64,000 nt of DNA from the NCBI RefSeq assembly GCF_900142015.1, contig NZ_FQZN01000003.1, forward strand, positions 186,001 to 250,000, read 5' to 3'. Positions 8,847 to 17,792 of this stretch are shown here, piece by piece. The first letter of the stretch is position 1; each line of letters opens with the position of its first letter. Below the pieces are notes generated by a model that was not told the DNA's origin, made no database searches, and saw nothing but the letters and a program-made list of their open reading frames with translations. The translations under genes and the position numbers were made by a program. Source of the DNA: Bacteroides stercorirosoris. Its GTDB lineage: Bacteria > Bacteroidota > Bacteroidia > Bacteroidales > Bacteroidaceae.

Positions 8847-9134
8847 AAATGATAATTTACCAGCGTAGCGCTGGATCAAGGTTTCCTTTCGGCATACTCA
8901 TTGACGTGATAGTACCTGGTAGGCTGAAAGCCTTTTATCTTATAGCCCAGGGCAACGCCCTGGGGGATTGCCATGTGTTTCTCTTTGCGCCCTGTAAGGG
9001 CATAACAGCCCACATGGGCTTTTGCCCTTACAGGGCGTAAGATTGTGGGAGCATCCATTACCCAGGGTGTTACCCTGGGCTATAAGATAAAAGCCTTTCA
9101 GGCTTAGGGGATGCACGCTGGTAAATTATCATTT
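8847..9134 (+). repeat. 288-bp palindromic MITE-like element, copy 1
   Basis: The element is bounded by perfect 19-bp terminal inverted repeats, aaatgataatttaccagcg (8847-8865) and its complement (9116-9134). Inside are nested hairpins: cccagggc-aac-gccctggg, a 13-bp stem gccctgtaagggc / gcccttacagggc, and cccagggt-gtt-accctggg. The two halves mirror each other, so the whole is one large imperfect palindrome. A near-identical copy of the same length lies inverted at 53083-53370. It encodes no transposase. Short open readings through it are by-products of the palindrome and are not called as genes. Confidence 0.85.
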
Positions 9135-9209
9135 CCTCCTTTCCTGAACTTTCTATAACCATAATTGTTTCTCTTGCACTATTTCAAACCCTATAATATA
9201 TATGTGTAT

Positions 9210-10451
9210 ATGAAAATCAATACCGGCCGGGGAACCATTCCTCTTATTACATTGATCGGCATCTGGTCTATTTCTGCATTGACCTCTTTGCCGGGATTGG
9301 CTGTTTCTCCTATTTTGGGACAGCTTTCCACTACTTTTCCGGATGCTTCGGAACTGGATATTCAGATGCTTAGTTCCTTGCCGTCGTTATTGATTATACC
9401 TTTTATTTTGTTGGCGGGCAAGTTGGCTGAGAAACGCGACTTTGTCCGTCTGTTACGCGCGGGGCTCTGGATGTTCGCCGCGAGCGGGGTGCTGTACCTG
9501 TTTTCCACAAAAATGTGGCAATTAATAGCTGTCAGCGCCCTGCTGGGAATTGGTGCGGGACTGATTATTCCGCTTTCTACCGGATTGATATCCCGTTATT
9601 TTACAGGAACCTATCGGGTAAAGCAGTTTGGATACAGTTCCGCCATTACAAATGTTACGCTGGTGGTGGCAACCGCTGTTACCGGCTATCTGGCAGAAGT
9701 GAACTGGCATCTGCCTTTCCTGGTCTATTTACTACCTTTGGTAGCCATCATACTCACTATCCATCTGAAAGACGAAAATATGGGTGGTGAAGCACAAGTC
9801 ACGTCATCGGATAAATCTCCTGCCGATACTTCTTCATCGGTAGAAACGGCTGCTCCCGCTATCCCCGGTAAGTATGGTATTCATGTCCGTCATCTGCTGC
9901 AACTGATGCTTTTCTACGGGCTTACCACTTATATCGTATTGATCGTGACGTTCAACCTTCCGTTCCTGATGGAGGCACATCACTTTTCCAGTGGGAACTC
10001 GGGGATGATGATTTCCCTCTTCTTCCTTGCTATCATGGCACCCGGTTTCTTTCTGGGGCATGTTGTAAAGTATCTGAAGGAAAAGACGAAGTTTTACAGT
10101 CTGCTGTGTATTGCACTGGGGTTGGCACTGATATGGATTTCCCCCAAAGAATGGCTGATCATACCGGGCTGCATACTGGTGGGATTGGGCTATGGGGTTA
10201 TCCAACCGTTGATTTATGATAAAACGGTGGATACGGCTGTTCCCCAGAAAACCACGCTGGCACTGGCTTTTGTGATGGCAATGAACTACCTGGCTGTGCT
10301 GCTTTGTCCGTTTATTGTAGATTTCTTCCAATCATTGTTTCATGTACGTTCGCAGGAGTTTCCGTTTATCTTTAACCTTTGCATTACGATACTTGCATTG
10401 ATATGGGCATATAGGAGGAAGAAAGATTTTCTGTTTGGGGATAAGCTGTAA
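9210..10451 (+). CDS. MFS transporter
   Basis: A 413-aa inner-membrane protein of the major facilitator superfamily. About 12 hydrophobic segments are visible, with a charged central loop (KDENMGGEAQVTSSDKSPADTSSS, about residues 189-213) dividing two six-helix halves. The loop after helix 2 (LAGKLAEKRDFVRLLRAG) fits the MFS motif-A region. The closest general type seems to be drug/proton antiporters of the DHA1 kind, but the substrate is not determined. The ATG at 9210 starts MKINTGRGTIPLITLIGIW; an upstream in-frame ATG at 9165 would add 15 residues. The MITE-like element ends 75 bp upstream, so the element may lie within or near the promoter region. Confidence 0.85.
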   Translation: MKINTGRGTIPLITLIGIWSISALTSLPGLAVSPILGQLSTTFPDASELDIQMLSSLPSLLIIPFILLAGKLAEKRDFVRLLRAGLWMFAASGVLYLFSTKMWQLIAVSALLGIGAGLIIPLSTGLISRYFTGTYRVKQFGYSSAITNVTLVVATAVTGYLAEVNWHLPFLVYLLPLVAIILTIHLKDENMGGEAQVTSSDKSPADTSSSVETAAPAIPGKYGIHVRHLLQLMLFYGLTTYIVLIVTFNLPFLMEAHHFSSGNSGMMISLFFLAIMAPGFFLGHVVKYLKEKTKFYSLLCIALGLALIWISPKEWLIIPGCILVGLGYGVIQPLIYDKTVDTAVPQKTTLALAFVMAMNYLAVLLCPFIVDFFQSLFHVRSQEFPFIFNLCITILALIWAYRRKKDFLFGDKL

Positions 10452-10545
10452 ATCGCTAGTTTCACTTCAATGACTGATATCGACGGTTGAATAGCTAAAA
10501 TAGCCGGTTCAGCATATAGTCACTCTGTGTATAATTCGGATAGTT

Positions 10546-10553
10546 TACTTTTG
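10546..10553 (+). promoter_or_regulatory. -7 promoter box of the RND efflux operon
   Basis: TACTTTTG matches TAnnTTTG and lies 23 bp before the ATG of the RND gene. No clear -33 box is seen. Confidence 0.5.
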
Positions 10554-10576
10554 TGCAAAAACCAAAAGTATAAAAC

Positions 10577-13500
10577 ATGTTCGACGCTATCCTTCGATTC
10601 TCAGTAAAGAAGAAGCTTTTTGTGGGGCTTACCACTTTGTTTCTTTTGATTGGTGGAATTTATTCCATGTTGACACTTCCTATAGATGCTGTTCCGGATA
10701 TTACAAATAATCAGGTACAGATTGTAACCGTGTCACCAACTTTGGCTCCACAAGAGGTGGAGCAACTTATCACAATGCCCGTGGAAATCGCCATGAGCAA
10801 TATCATGAATGTCACTGAAATCCGTTCCGTCTCCCGTTTCGGGCTGTCGGTGGTGACGGTAGTCTTTAAAGAGAGTGTACCTACTCTGGATGCCCGCCAG
10901 CTGGTGAACGAGCAAATACAGAGTGTGGCTGGTGAGATTCCTTCCGAGTTGGGTATGCCCGAAATGATGCCTATCACCACCGGGCTGGGTGAGATATACC
11001 AATATGTATTGAAAGTGGAGCCGGATTATGAAGATAAATATGATGCTATGGAGCTCCGTACCATTCAGGATTGGATTGTGAAACGGCAATTGTCAGGTAT
11101 TCCAGGAATTGTTGAGATAAACAGTTTCGGAGGCTATCTGAAACAATATGAAGTAGCGGTTGATCCGGATGTACTTTTCTCTCTCAATATCACCATCGGA
11201 GAGGTGTTCGAAGCTTTAAATAAGAATAATCAGAATACGGGTGGCAGCTATATCGAGAAAGTAAATCGTGCTTATTATATTCGTTCCGAAGGAATGATAA
11301 GCCGCATTAAAGATGTGGAACAGATAGTAGTAGCTAATCGCAATGGTATTCCTATCCGTATCAGTGACATCGGTACGGTACGCTTCGGAGCACCCAAACG
11401 TTTCGGAGCCATGACAATGGACGGCAAGGGCGAATGTGTGGGTGGCATTGCCATGATGCTGAAAGGAGCCAATGCCAATGTCGTAACCGGAGAACTGGAG
11501 AAAAGGGTGGAAAAGATACAGAAGATATTGCCGGAAGGTGTTACTATCGAGCCTTATCTGAACCGCTCTGAATTAGTGAACCGCAACATTTCTACTGTTA
11601 TCTACAATCTGATAGAAGGCGCGATCATCGTATTTCTGGTATTGATTGTTTTTCTGGGCAATGTACGTGCCGGACTGATTGTGGCTTCCGTCATTCCATT
11701 AGCAATGTTATTTGCATTCATTCTGATGCGTATCTTTAATGTTTCTGCCAACCTTATGAGCTTGGGGGCGATAGATTTCGGTATTGTTGTCGATGGCTCC
11801 ATTGTTATATTGGAAGGTATATTGGCGCATATTTACAGTAAGAAGTTTAAAGGACGTACTTTATCGGCAAAAGAAATGGATGCGGAAGTAGAGAAAGGAG
11901 CTTCGAGTGTGGTACGGTCTGCGACATTTGCTGTATTCATCATTCTGATCGTCTTTTTCCCTATACTGACGTTGACAGGAATAGAAGGGAAGTATTTCAC
12001 GCCGATGGCTAAAACCCTGGTATTTTGCATTATCGGCGCTCTGTTCTTATCTTTGACTTACGTTCCGATGATGGCTTCCCTGTTCCTGAAACATCATATT
12101 GTGACAAAACCGACTTTTGCTGATAAATTCTTTGAAGCACTGAATAAACTCTATGCCCGTGCCTTGTCATTTTGCTTGCGCTTTAAGTGGCAAACTGTTG
12201 CAACTGCGTTTGTGGCTCTGGTTATTTCTCTCTTTCTTTTCACCCGTCTGGGAGCGGAGTTTATTCCTACGTTGGATGAAGGGGATTTTGCCATGCAGAT
12301 GACGCTTCCGGCCGGCAGTTCGTTGAGCGAAAGCATCGAAGTATCCAATGAAGCGGAGAAACTCCTGATGGATAAACTCCCGGAAATAAAACATGTGGTA
12401 GCCAAAATAGGTACGGCGGAAGTTCCGACAGACCCGATGGCAGTGGAAGATGCCGACGTAATGATTGTCATGAAGCCTTTTAAGGAGTGGACCAGTGCTG
12501 TCAGTCGTGCCGAAATGGTAGAGAAGATGAAAGAGGCTCTTGAACCGTTAGCTAACCGTGCAGAGTTTAATTTCTCCCAACCTATTCAACTTCGTTTTAA
12601 TGAGTTGATGACAGGAGCCAAAGCAGATATTGCTGTTAAACTTTATGGAGAAGATACACATGAACTCTATCAGAAGGCAAAAGAAGCTGCTGCTTTTGTA
12701 GAAAAGGTACCTGGGGCATCGGATGTGATTGTAGAACAGACAATGGGGTTACCTCAGTTGGTAGTAAAGTATAATCGTGGAAAGATTGCCCGCTATGGTA
12801 TCAATATAGAAGAATTGAATACTATTATTCGTACAGCCTATGCCGGAGAGGCAAGTGGAGTAGTCTTTGAAAATGAGCGTCGCTTTGACTTGGTGGTTCG
12901 TTTGGATCAGGATAAAGTGGCTGATTTGAATCTGGATAAACTCTTTGTCCGTTCCAATGAAGGCATTCAGATACCGGTCAGTGAGGTAGCTACTATTGAT
13001 TTGGTGAATGGTCCGTTACAGATTAACCGGGATGCAACCAAACGTCGTATTGTAATCGGGGTCAATGTGCGTGGAGCGGATATTCAGCAGGTGGTGCAGG
13101 ATATACAGAAGACGCTGGACAAGAATATTCAATTAAAGCCCGGATATTATTTCGAATATGGCGGACAATTTGAGAATTTGCAGAATGCCATCAACACTTT
13201 GCTGGTTGTTGTACCGGTAGCTTTGATGCTGATTCTGTTACTATTGTTTTTCGCTTTCAAGAATGTTACTTATACATTGGTGGTGTTCTCTACCGTGCCT
13301 CTTTCATTGATTGGCGGTATTCTGGCACTATGGCTACGCGGTCTTCCATTCAGCATTTCGGCGGGAGTAGGCTTCATTGCCCTCTTTGGTGTAGCGGTTC
13401 TCAATGGTATTTTAATGATTAATCACTTTAATGATATAAGAAAAGAAACTATGTATGCTCTTTCTACCAGACGGGTGATTGCCCGTGGAACCGCTCATCT

Positions 13501-14893
13501 GTTGCGGCCTGTTTTCTTGACAGGACTGGTTGCTTCCTTGGGATTTGTTCCTATGGCCATTGCCACCTCGGCCGGCGCCGAAGTGCAGCGTCCGTTGGCT
13601 ACTGTAGTTATTGGCGGGCTGATTGTATCTACTGTATTGACACTGCTTATTATTCCTGTTTTCTATCAGATTGTAAGCTATACAGTGGTATGGAAACGTC
13701 ATTTCTCTGCCAAAAAGTTCTTGTTCTTCTTTCTATTGTTGGCTGTTATGTTGCCCTTTACGGCGAAAGCTCAGGAGAAAGTGACGATGGAGCAGGCTAT
13801 AGAACTGGCAAAGCAGAACCATCCCCGGTTGAAAATAGCTTCTGCGGCAATCCGCCAGGTAAAGGCGGGCAGGGGAGAAGTTTTGGAATTGTCTCCTACC
13901 GAGATGAACTATTCATGGGGACAACTGAATGGTGAACTTAGAAAAGACAAGCAGTGGGAAGTAACCCAAGGCTTAGGCTCTCTGTTGACTCCTTTTTATA
14001 AGAATGCCTTGGTGAACAGGCAGGTTGAAACGGGGACTTTCTACCGGAAGATTGTTGAAAAAGAGGTGGTGGCGGAAGTGAAGCGTGCATGGGCATATTA
14101 TCTGTATGCTTGCAATCTTCGTGCCTTATACAGTGACCAGAACAAATTGGCCGGGCAATTACAGCGTATGGGTGAGTTGCGTTATCAGCAGGGAGAAATA
14201 ACTTTGCTGGAGAAAAACATGACCACCAGTATGGCTGTGGATATGAAGAATCGCCTTTTTCAGGCACAAGAAGAGGAAAAATTGGCTTTGTCACGCCTGA
14301 ATTGGGTCTGTTATGCAGACCGGCCATTGATTCCGGCAGATACGGCATTGGTACTATTTCCGGTAGATTATCAGGTGCCGTCTTTTTCGGAAGTCCATCT
14401 GAATTATTTTCAGAGTCAGGCTAATGAGGCTAAAGCACAATTGAATGTGGAGCGAAGCCGATTTTTCCCTGAACTTTCCTTCGGTTACGTACGTCAGGAT
14501 ATACTTCCACTGAAAGGATTGAATTCGTGGATGGTTGGAGTTTCCTTTCCGGTTTATTTCTTGCCGCGGCATAGCAAGATAAAGCAAGCGAAAGTGGCTG
14601 CCGTCATAGCAAGAACTGAAGCTGAGGCTAATACACAGAATCTATATAACAAAGTTTCGGAAGCTGTTGCCAGTTTGCGCCGCCAGTCTGAAAGTCTGCG
14701 CTATTATACAACATCGGCATTGAAAGAAGCGGATGAACTGTTGAAGGTGGCTAACCTGCAGTTGCAACATAGCGAAACTAATATAACTGAATTTATACAA
14801 GCCGTTAATGTGGCGCGTGACATTCGTCGCGGATACCTCGAAACGGTATATCAATACAATATAGCAGCCCTTGAATACGAACTTTTTAAATAG
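10577..14893 (+). CDS. Heavy-metal-type RND pump fused to a TolC-like outer-membrane channel
   Basis: A 1438-aa protein of two joined parts. Residues 1 to about 1040 are a complete CzcA/CusA-type RND transporter. It has an N-terminal helix, periplasmic porter loops, and transmembrane helix 4 with AIDFGIVVDGSIVILEG, whose acidic residues mark proton/metal pumps of the HME group. It ends in the last membrane helices (LLIIPVFYQIVSYTVVW). Then comes a second signal-peptide-like segment, FLFFFLLLAVMLPFTAKA followed by QEK (near residues 1047-1066). A TolC/CusC-type outer-membrane efflux protein of about 370 residues completes it (VTMEQAIELAKQNHPRLK...). The reading frame is continuous. The adaptor gene starts 1 bp after the stop. 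Substrates are probably divalent or monovalent metal ions (family inference). Confidence 0.92.
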   Translation: MFDAILRFSVKKKLFVGLTTLFLLIGGIYSMLTLPIDAVPDITNNQVQIVTVSPTLAPQEVEQLITMPVEIAMSNIMNVTEIRSVSRFGLSVVTVVFKESVPTLDARQLVNEQIQSVAGEIPSELGMPEMMPITTGLGEIYQYVLKVEPDYEDKYDAMELRTIQDWIVKRQLSGIPGIVEINSFGGYLKQYEVAVDPDVLFSLNITIGEVFEALNKNNQNTGGSYIEKVNRAYYIRSEGMISRIKDVEQIVVANRNGIPIRISDIGTVRFGAPKRFGAMTMDGKGECVGGIAMMLKGANANVVTGELEKRVEKIQKILPEGVTIEPYLNRSELVNRNISTVIYNLIEGAIIVFLVLIVFLGNVRAGLIVASVIPLAMLFAFILMRIFNVSANLMSLGAIDFGIVVDGSIVILEGILAHIYSKKFKGRTLSAKEMDAEVEKGASSVVRSATFAVFIILIVFFPILTLTGIEGKYFTPMAKTLVFCIIGALFLSLTYVPMMASLFLKHHIVTKPTFADKFFEALNKLYARALSFCLRFKWQTVATAFVALVISLFLFTRLGAEFIPTLDEGDFAMQMTLPAGSSLSESIEVSNEAEKLLMDKLPEIKHVVAKIGTAEVPTDPMAVEDADVMIVMKPFKEWTSAVSRAEMVEKMKEALEPLANRAEFNFSQPIQLRFNELMTGAKADIAVKLYGEDTHELYQKAKEAAAFVEKVPGASDVIVEQTMGLPQLVVKYNRGKIARYGINIEELNTIIRTAYAGEASGVVFENERRFDLVVRLDQDKVADLNLDKLFVRSNEGIQIPVSEVATIDLVNGPLQINRDATKRRIVIGVNVRGADIQQVVQDIQKTLDKNIQLKPGYYFEYGGQFENLQNAINTLLVVVPVALMLILLLLFFAFKNVTYTLVVFSTVPLSLIGGILALWLRGLPFSISAGVGFIALFGVAVLNGILMINHFNDIRKETMYALSTRRVIARGTAHLLRPVFLTGLVASLGFVPMAIATSAGAEVQRPLATVVIGGLIVSTVLTLLIIPVFYQIVSYTVVWKRHFSAKKFLFFFLLLAVMLPFTAKAQEKVTMEQAIELAKQNHPRLKIASAAIRQVKAGRGEVLELSPTEMNYSWGQLNGELRKDKQWEVTQGLGSLLTPFYKNALVNRQVETGTFYRKIVEKEVVAEVKRAWAYYLYACNLRALYSDQNKLAGQLQRMGELRYQQGEITLLEKNMTTSMAVDMKNRLFQAQEEEKLALSRLNWVCYADRPLIPADTALVLFPVDYQVPSFSEVHLNYFQSQANEAKAQLNVERSRFFPELSFGYVRQDILPLKGLNSWMVGVSFPVYFLPRHSKIKQAKVAAVIARTEAEANTQNLYNKVSEAVASLRRQSESLRYYTTSALKEADELLKVANLQLQHSETNITEFIQAVNVARDIRRGYLETVYQYNIAALEYELFK

Positions 14894-14894
14894 A

Positions 14895-15809
14895 ATGATG
14901 ACGATGAAAAAGATAACTTTCCCCTTAATTCTGCTGGTGCTGACAGCATGCGGCGAGAACAAAGAAGTACAACCGGCAGAAGAGGCTACTGCTGTTGCCG
15001 TAGCAGAAAACGTGACAGATAGCATTCAGGTAGATGCTATCACTTCAGCTACTTCTAAACCCAATCAGGTATCATTTAACGGTACAATGGTTATTCCTCC
15101 ACAACGGATGGCGACGGTTTCGCTTACGATGGGTGGGGTTATTAAAAGTACTTCTTTGTTGCCCGGTGAACCTGTACGGCAAGGGAGTGTATTGGCTACT
15201 CTGGAAAATCCCGACTTTATAACTTTACAACAGACATATCTGGACAGTCATGCACAGACTGAATTTCTGGAAGCGGAATACCTTCGCCAGCAAGCTCTTT
15301 CTGCCGAACAAGCAGCCTCCCAAAAGAAACTTCAGCAAAGCAAGGCAGATTACCTTTCAATGAAAAGCCGTGTGGAGGCGGCGGCTGCACAGTTGAAATT
15401 ACTGGAAGTGGAACCTGAAGTCTTGCTGAAGGAGGGTATTCAACCTTTTTTGCAGATTAAAGCTCCGATCAATGGCTATGTGGCAGATGTGAAAATGAAT
15501 GTCGGTAAATATATGAATGTAGGAGATGTCCTTTGTGAAATAGTAGATAAAAGTCGGACTTTACTCAGATTGACAACCTATGAAAAGGATCTGGCAGATA
15601 TGAAAGTGGGAAATCCGGTACAATTTCGTGTAAACGGAATGGGAAAAACAGTATTTAAGGCTACTTTGATATCTATCGGGCAGAAAGTGGATGAAGATAC
15701 ACGCTCTGTTGAAGTCTATGCCAGGGTAGATACTGTGGACAATCAATTCCGTCCTGGTATGTATGTCACAGCAAGGATTATGAAAGAGCAGGCTTCGGCT
15801 GAACAATAA
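14895..15809 (+). CDS. RND efflux periplasmic adaptor, lipoprotein
   Basis: A membrane-fusion protein of about 304 aa (HlyD/CusB type) that links the inner-membrane pump to the outer-membrane channel. Its N-terminus MMTMKKITFPLILLVLTAC ends in a lipobox (LTAC), so it should be lipid-anchored. A lipoyl-like half (ATLENPDFITLQQTY), a coiled-coil hairpin (EAEYLRQQALSAEQAASQKKLQQ...), a second lipoyl half (IKAPINGYVADVKMNVGKYMNVGD) and a beta-barrel segment (LTTYEKDLADMKVGNPV) follow in order. ATGs at 14895, 14898 and 14904 are all possible starts. It follows the fused pump by 1 bp and is in the same operon. Confidence 0.9.
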   Translation: MMTMKKITFPLILLVLTACGENKEVQPAEEATAVAVAENVTDSIQVDAITSATSKPNQVSFNGTMVIPPQRMATVSLTMGGVIKSTSLLPGEPVRQGSVLATLENPDFITLQQTYLDSHAQTEFLEAEYLRQQALSAEQAASQKKLQQSKADYLSMKSRVEAAAAQLKLLEVEPEVLLKEGIQPFLQIKAPINGYVADVKMNVGKYMNVGDVLCEIVDKSRTLLRLTTYEKDLADMKVGNPVQFRVNGMGKTVFKATLISIGQKVDEDTRSVEVYARVDTVDNQFRPGMYVTARIMKEQASAEQ

Positions 15810-15853
15810 GGTTCCTTATCTTTGAAAAAATAAGGATGTGATGGAATAAAATG

Positions 15854-15861
15854 TATCTTTG
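15854..15861 (+). promoter_or_regulatory. -7 promoter box upstream of the second LytS kinase
   Basis: TATCTTTG matches TAnnTTTG, 19 bp before the kinase ATG at 15881. The kinase and regulator pair may therefore have its own promoter as well as read-through from the efflux operon. Confidence 0.5.
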
Positions 15862-15880
15862 TATGTAAAATACTGCAAGC

Positions 15881-16918
15881 ATGAAAAATCGGTATACTCT
15901 GTTCATACTCATCGTTTCCATTTCCGTGGCAACATTGATTCATTTTCCGGAATTGGTTTCTCTCTTTGATGTCTTCGAGAGCCAGACACTGTTTCCGGGC
16001 ATGAGGCCTGCTGATGTGGCAAGTGAAGTGTTTTTCACTTTCATCTCTCTTGTGATTCTGTTTGAGGTGAACATTTTGCTGTTCCACTTTAACCAGCCGG
16101 CTGTAAAAATTACCTGGCAGAAGATGATATTGTCATTGATACTGACTTGGATTTTAAGCAGTTTGTTAGGGAAATGTTTTGTATTCCTGCATCACACTTT
16201 CGATATTCCGGCCATTGATGCCATGGTACATCATTATCTGCATCCTCTGCGTGATTTTATAATAACCTGTACCGTATCGGGAAGTTGTTATATATCCTAC
16301 CTTATCCGGCGCCAGCAGGAAGTCGTTATAGAAAATCAGCAGTTGCAGGCCGAGAACATCCTAAACCAGTATGAGGCTTTGAAGAATCAATTGAATCCGC
16401 ACATGCTTTTTAACTCTCTGAATACTCTCCGGTCACTGGTACGCGAAGACCAGGATAAAGCACAGGAATACATTCAGGAACTTTCCCGTGTCTTGCGCTA
16501 CACCTTGCAGGGAAATGATTCGAAAAGTGTATGTGTGAAGGATGAAATAGAATTTGTGTCAGCCTACATCTTTTTGTTGAAGATGCGCTTTGAAGATAAT
16601 CTCTCTTTTGATATTTGTATTGATAATAAATATGCCAATTATTATTTGCCTCCTATGGCAGTCCAGATGCTGATAGAGAATGCAGTGAAACATAATGAAA
16701 TAAGCGACAGGCATCCATTGAATATCCGTATTTATACCGAAGGGGAAGAATTAATCGTTACCAATCCGGTGCAGCCTAAACTGACTGCTACTACCGGAAC
16801 TGGTATAGGACTGGCAAATCTTGCAAAACGCTATCATTTGCTTTACAAGCGGGAGATACAAATCAGCGAGAACGAGCAGTTTACCATACGTATTCCTTTA
16901 ATACCGAGTGTTTCATGA
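15881..16918 (+). CDS. LytS/YehU-type sensor histidine kinase
   Basis: A 345-aa kinase with four hydrophobic segments in residues 5-145. A coiled linker (ENQQLQAENILNQYEALKNQ) follows, and then a His_kinase/HATPase domain. The motifs are intact: LNPHMLFNSLN (His174), MLIENAVKHN (N-box) and TGTGIGLANLAKRY (ATP lid). Its stop overlaps the start of the LytTR regulator gene (ATGA), so the pair is translationally coupled. Its place directly after the metal-efflux genes on the same strand suggests that the pair controls, or is induced with, that pump; this is context only. Confidence 0.92.
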   Translation: MKNRYTLFILIVSISVATLIHFPELVSLFDVFESQTLFPGMRPADVASEVFFTFISLVILFEVNILLFHFNQPAVKITWQKMILSLILTWILSSLLGKCFVFLHHTFDIPAIDAMVHHYLHPLRDFIITCTVSGSCYISYLIRRQQEVVIENQQLQAENILNQYEALKNQLNPHMLFNSLNTLRSLVREDQDKAQEYIQELSRVLRYTLQGNDSKSVCVKDEIEFVSAYIFLLKMRFEDNLSFDICIDNKYANYYLPPMAVQMLIENAVKHNEISDRHPLNIRIYTEGEELIVTNPVQPKLTATTGTGIGLANLAKRYHLLYKREIQISENEQFTIRIPLIPSVS

Positions 16919-17691
16919 AAGTAATTATTATAGAAGATGAGAAAGCGGCAGTCCGCAACCTGAAAGCTTTGTTACAGGAAGTGAAGCCGGAAGTGGAAAT
17001 AGAGGCTACTTTGGACAGTATTGCGGCTGTATTGGATTGGTTTGCCATATATTCTATGCCGGACATGATCTTTATGGATATTCATTTAGCTGACGGATCA
17101 GCCTTTGAAATCTTCGATCATGTAGATATTACCTGCCCTATTGTTTTCACTACGGCCTATGATGAATATGCTCTTCGTGCGTTCAAAGTGAACAGTGTGG
17201 ATTATTTGTTGAAGCCTATTGGCAAGAGTGATATTGAGAAAGCTTTCCATAAGTTGGAGCAGTTGCATGGTTCGGAACAAGGGAAATCCCCTGACAATGC
17301 TTTGTTGCAATTAATTCATTCGCTGAAAAAGCGGGAAAGTTATAAAACGCATTTTCTCATTCCGGTGAAGGGTGACAAGTTGCTACCGGTTTCGGTGGAT
17401 ATGATTCTGCTGTTTTATATTCAGGACTGTAAAGTGAAGGTTGTTCTTGCCGATGGTAAGGAATATACATTTCCACAAACGCTGGATGAAATAACAGAGT
17501 GTATCGATCCATCCCTGTTCTTCCGTGTCAACCGGCAATTTCTGATTTCCCGTGAGGCTATCAAGGATATTGATTTATGGTTCAACAACCGTCTGTCTAT
17601 TAATCTTCGTTGTAAGGTATCGGATGAGAAAGTGCTGGTAAGCAAGGCACGTGTGCAGGAGTTTAAGGATTGGTTTTCCAAGACACATTGA
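16915..17691 (+). CDS. LytTR-family response regulator
   Basis: A 258-aa regulator. The receiver domain opens MKVIIIEDEKAAVRN and carries the phospho-acceptor Asp in IFMDIHLADG (Asp55), Thr in FTTAYDEYA, and Lys in VDYLLKPIGK. The C-terminal LytTR DNA-binding domain spans about residues 150-255 (FLIPVKGDKLLPVSVDMILLFYIQD...FRVNRQFLISREAIKDI...). It is the partner of the kinase whose gene overlaps its start. It would bind direct repeats upstream of its target genes; no such pair was confidently identified here. Confidence 0.92.
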   Translation: MKVIIIEDEKAAVRNLKALLQEVKPEVEIEATLDSIAAVLDWFAIYSMPDMIFMDIHLADGSAFEIFDHVDITCPIVFTTAYDEYALRAFKVNSVDYLLKPIGKSDIEKAFHKLEQLHGSEQGKSPDNALLQLIHSLKKRESYKTHFLIPVKGDKLLPVSVDMILLFYIQDCKVKVVLADGKEYTFPQTLDEITECIDPSLFFRVNRQFLISREAIKDIDLWFNNRLSINLRCKVSDEKVLVSKARVQEFKDWFSKTH

Positions 17692-17719
17692 GCGTGTCGT
17701 GAAGAATTCATGGGCTACG

Positions 17720-17791
17720 AGTTACGAGCTACAAGCTACAAGTACTTTGCAGCGTGATAGCGCAGCCACTCGTAGCTTGTAGCTCGTAACT
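17720..17791. terminator. Long perfect hairpin between convergent genes
   Basis: The 20-nt arm agttacgagctacaagctac (17720-17739) pairs without a mismatch with 17772-17791, around a 32-nt loop. It sits between the LytTR gene and the convergent ald gene and could end both transcripts. Confidence 0.6.
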
Positions 17792-17792
17792 A

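Noticed and set aside
8849..9040. Short open reading (63 codons) inside MITE-like copy 1, with a counterpart in copy 2
   Set aside because: Both strands of the palindrome are open, and the predicted peptides follow the hairpin sequence. This is conservation of the DNA element, not of a protein.
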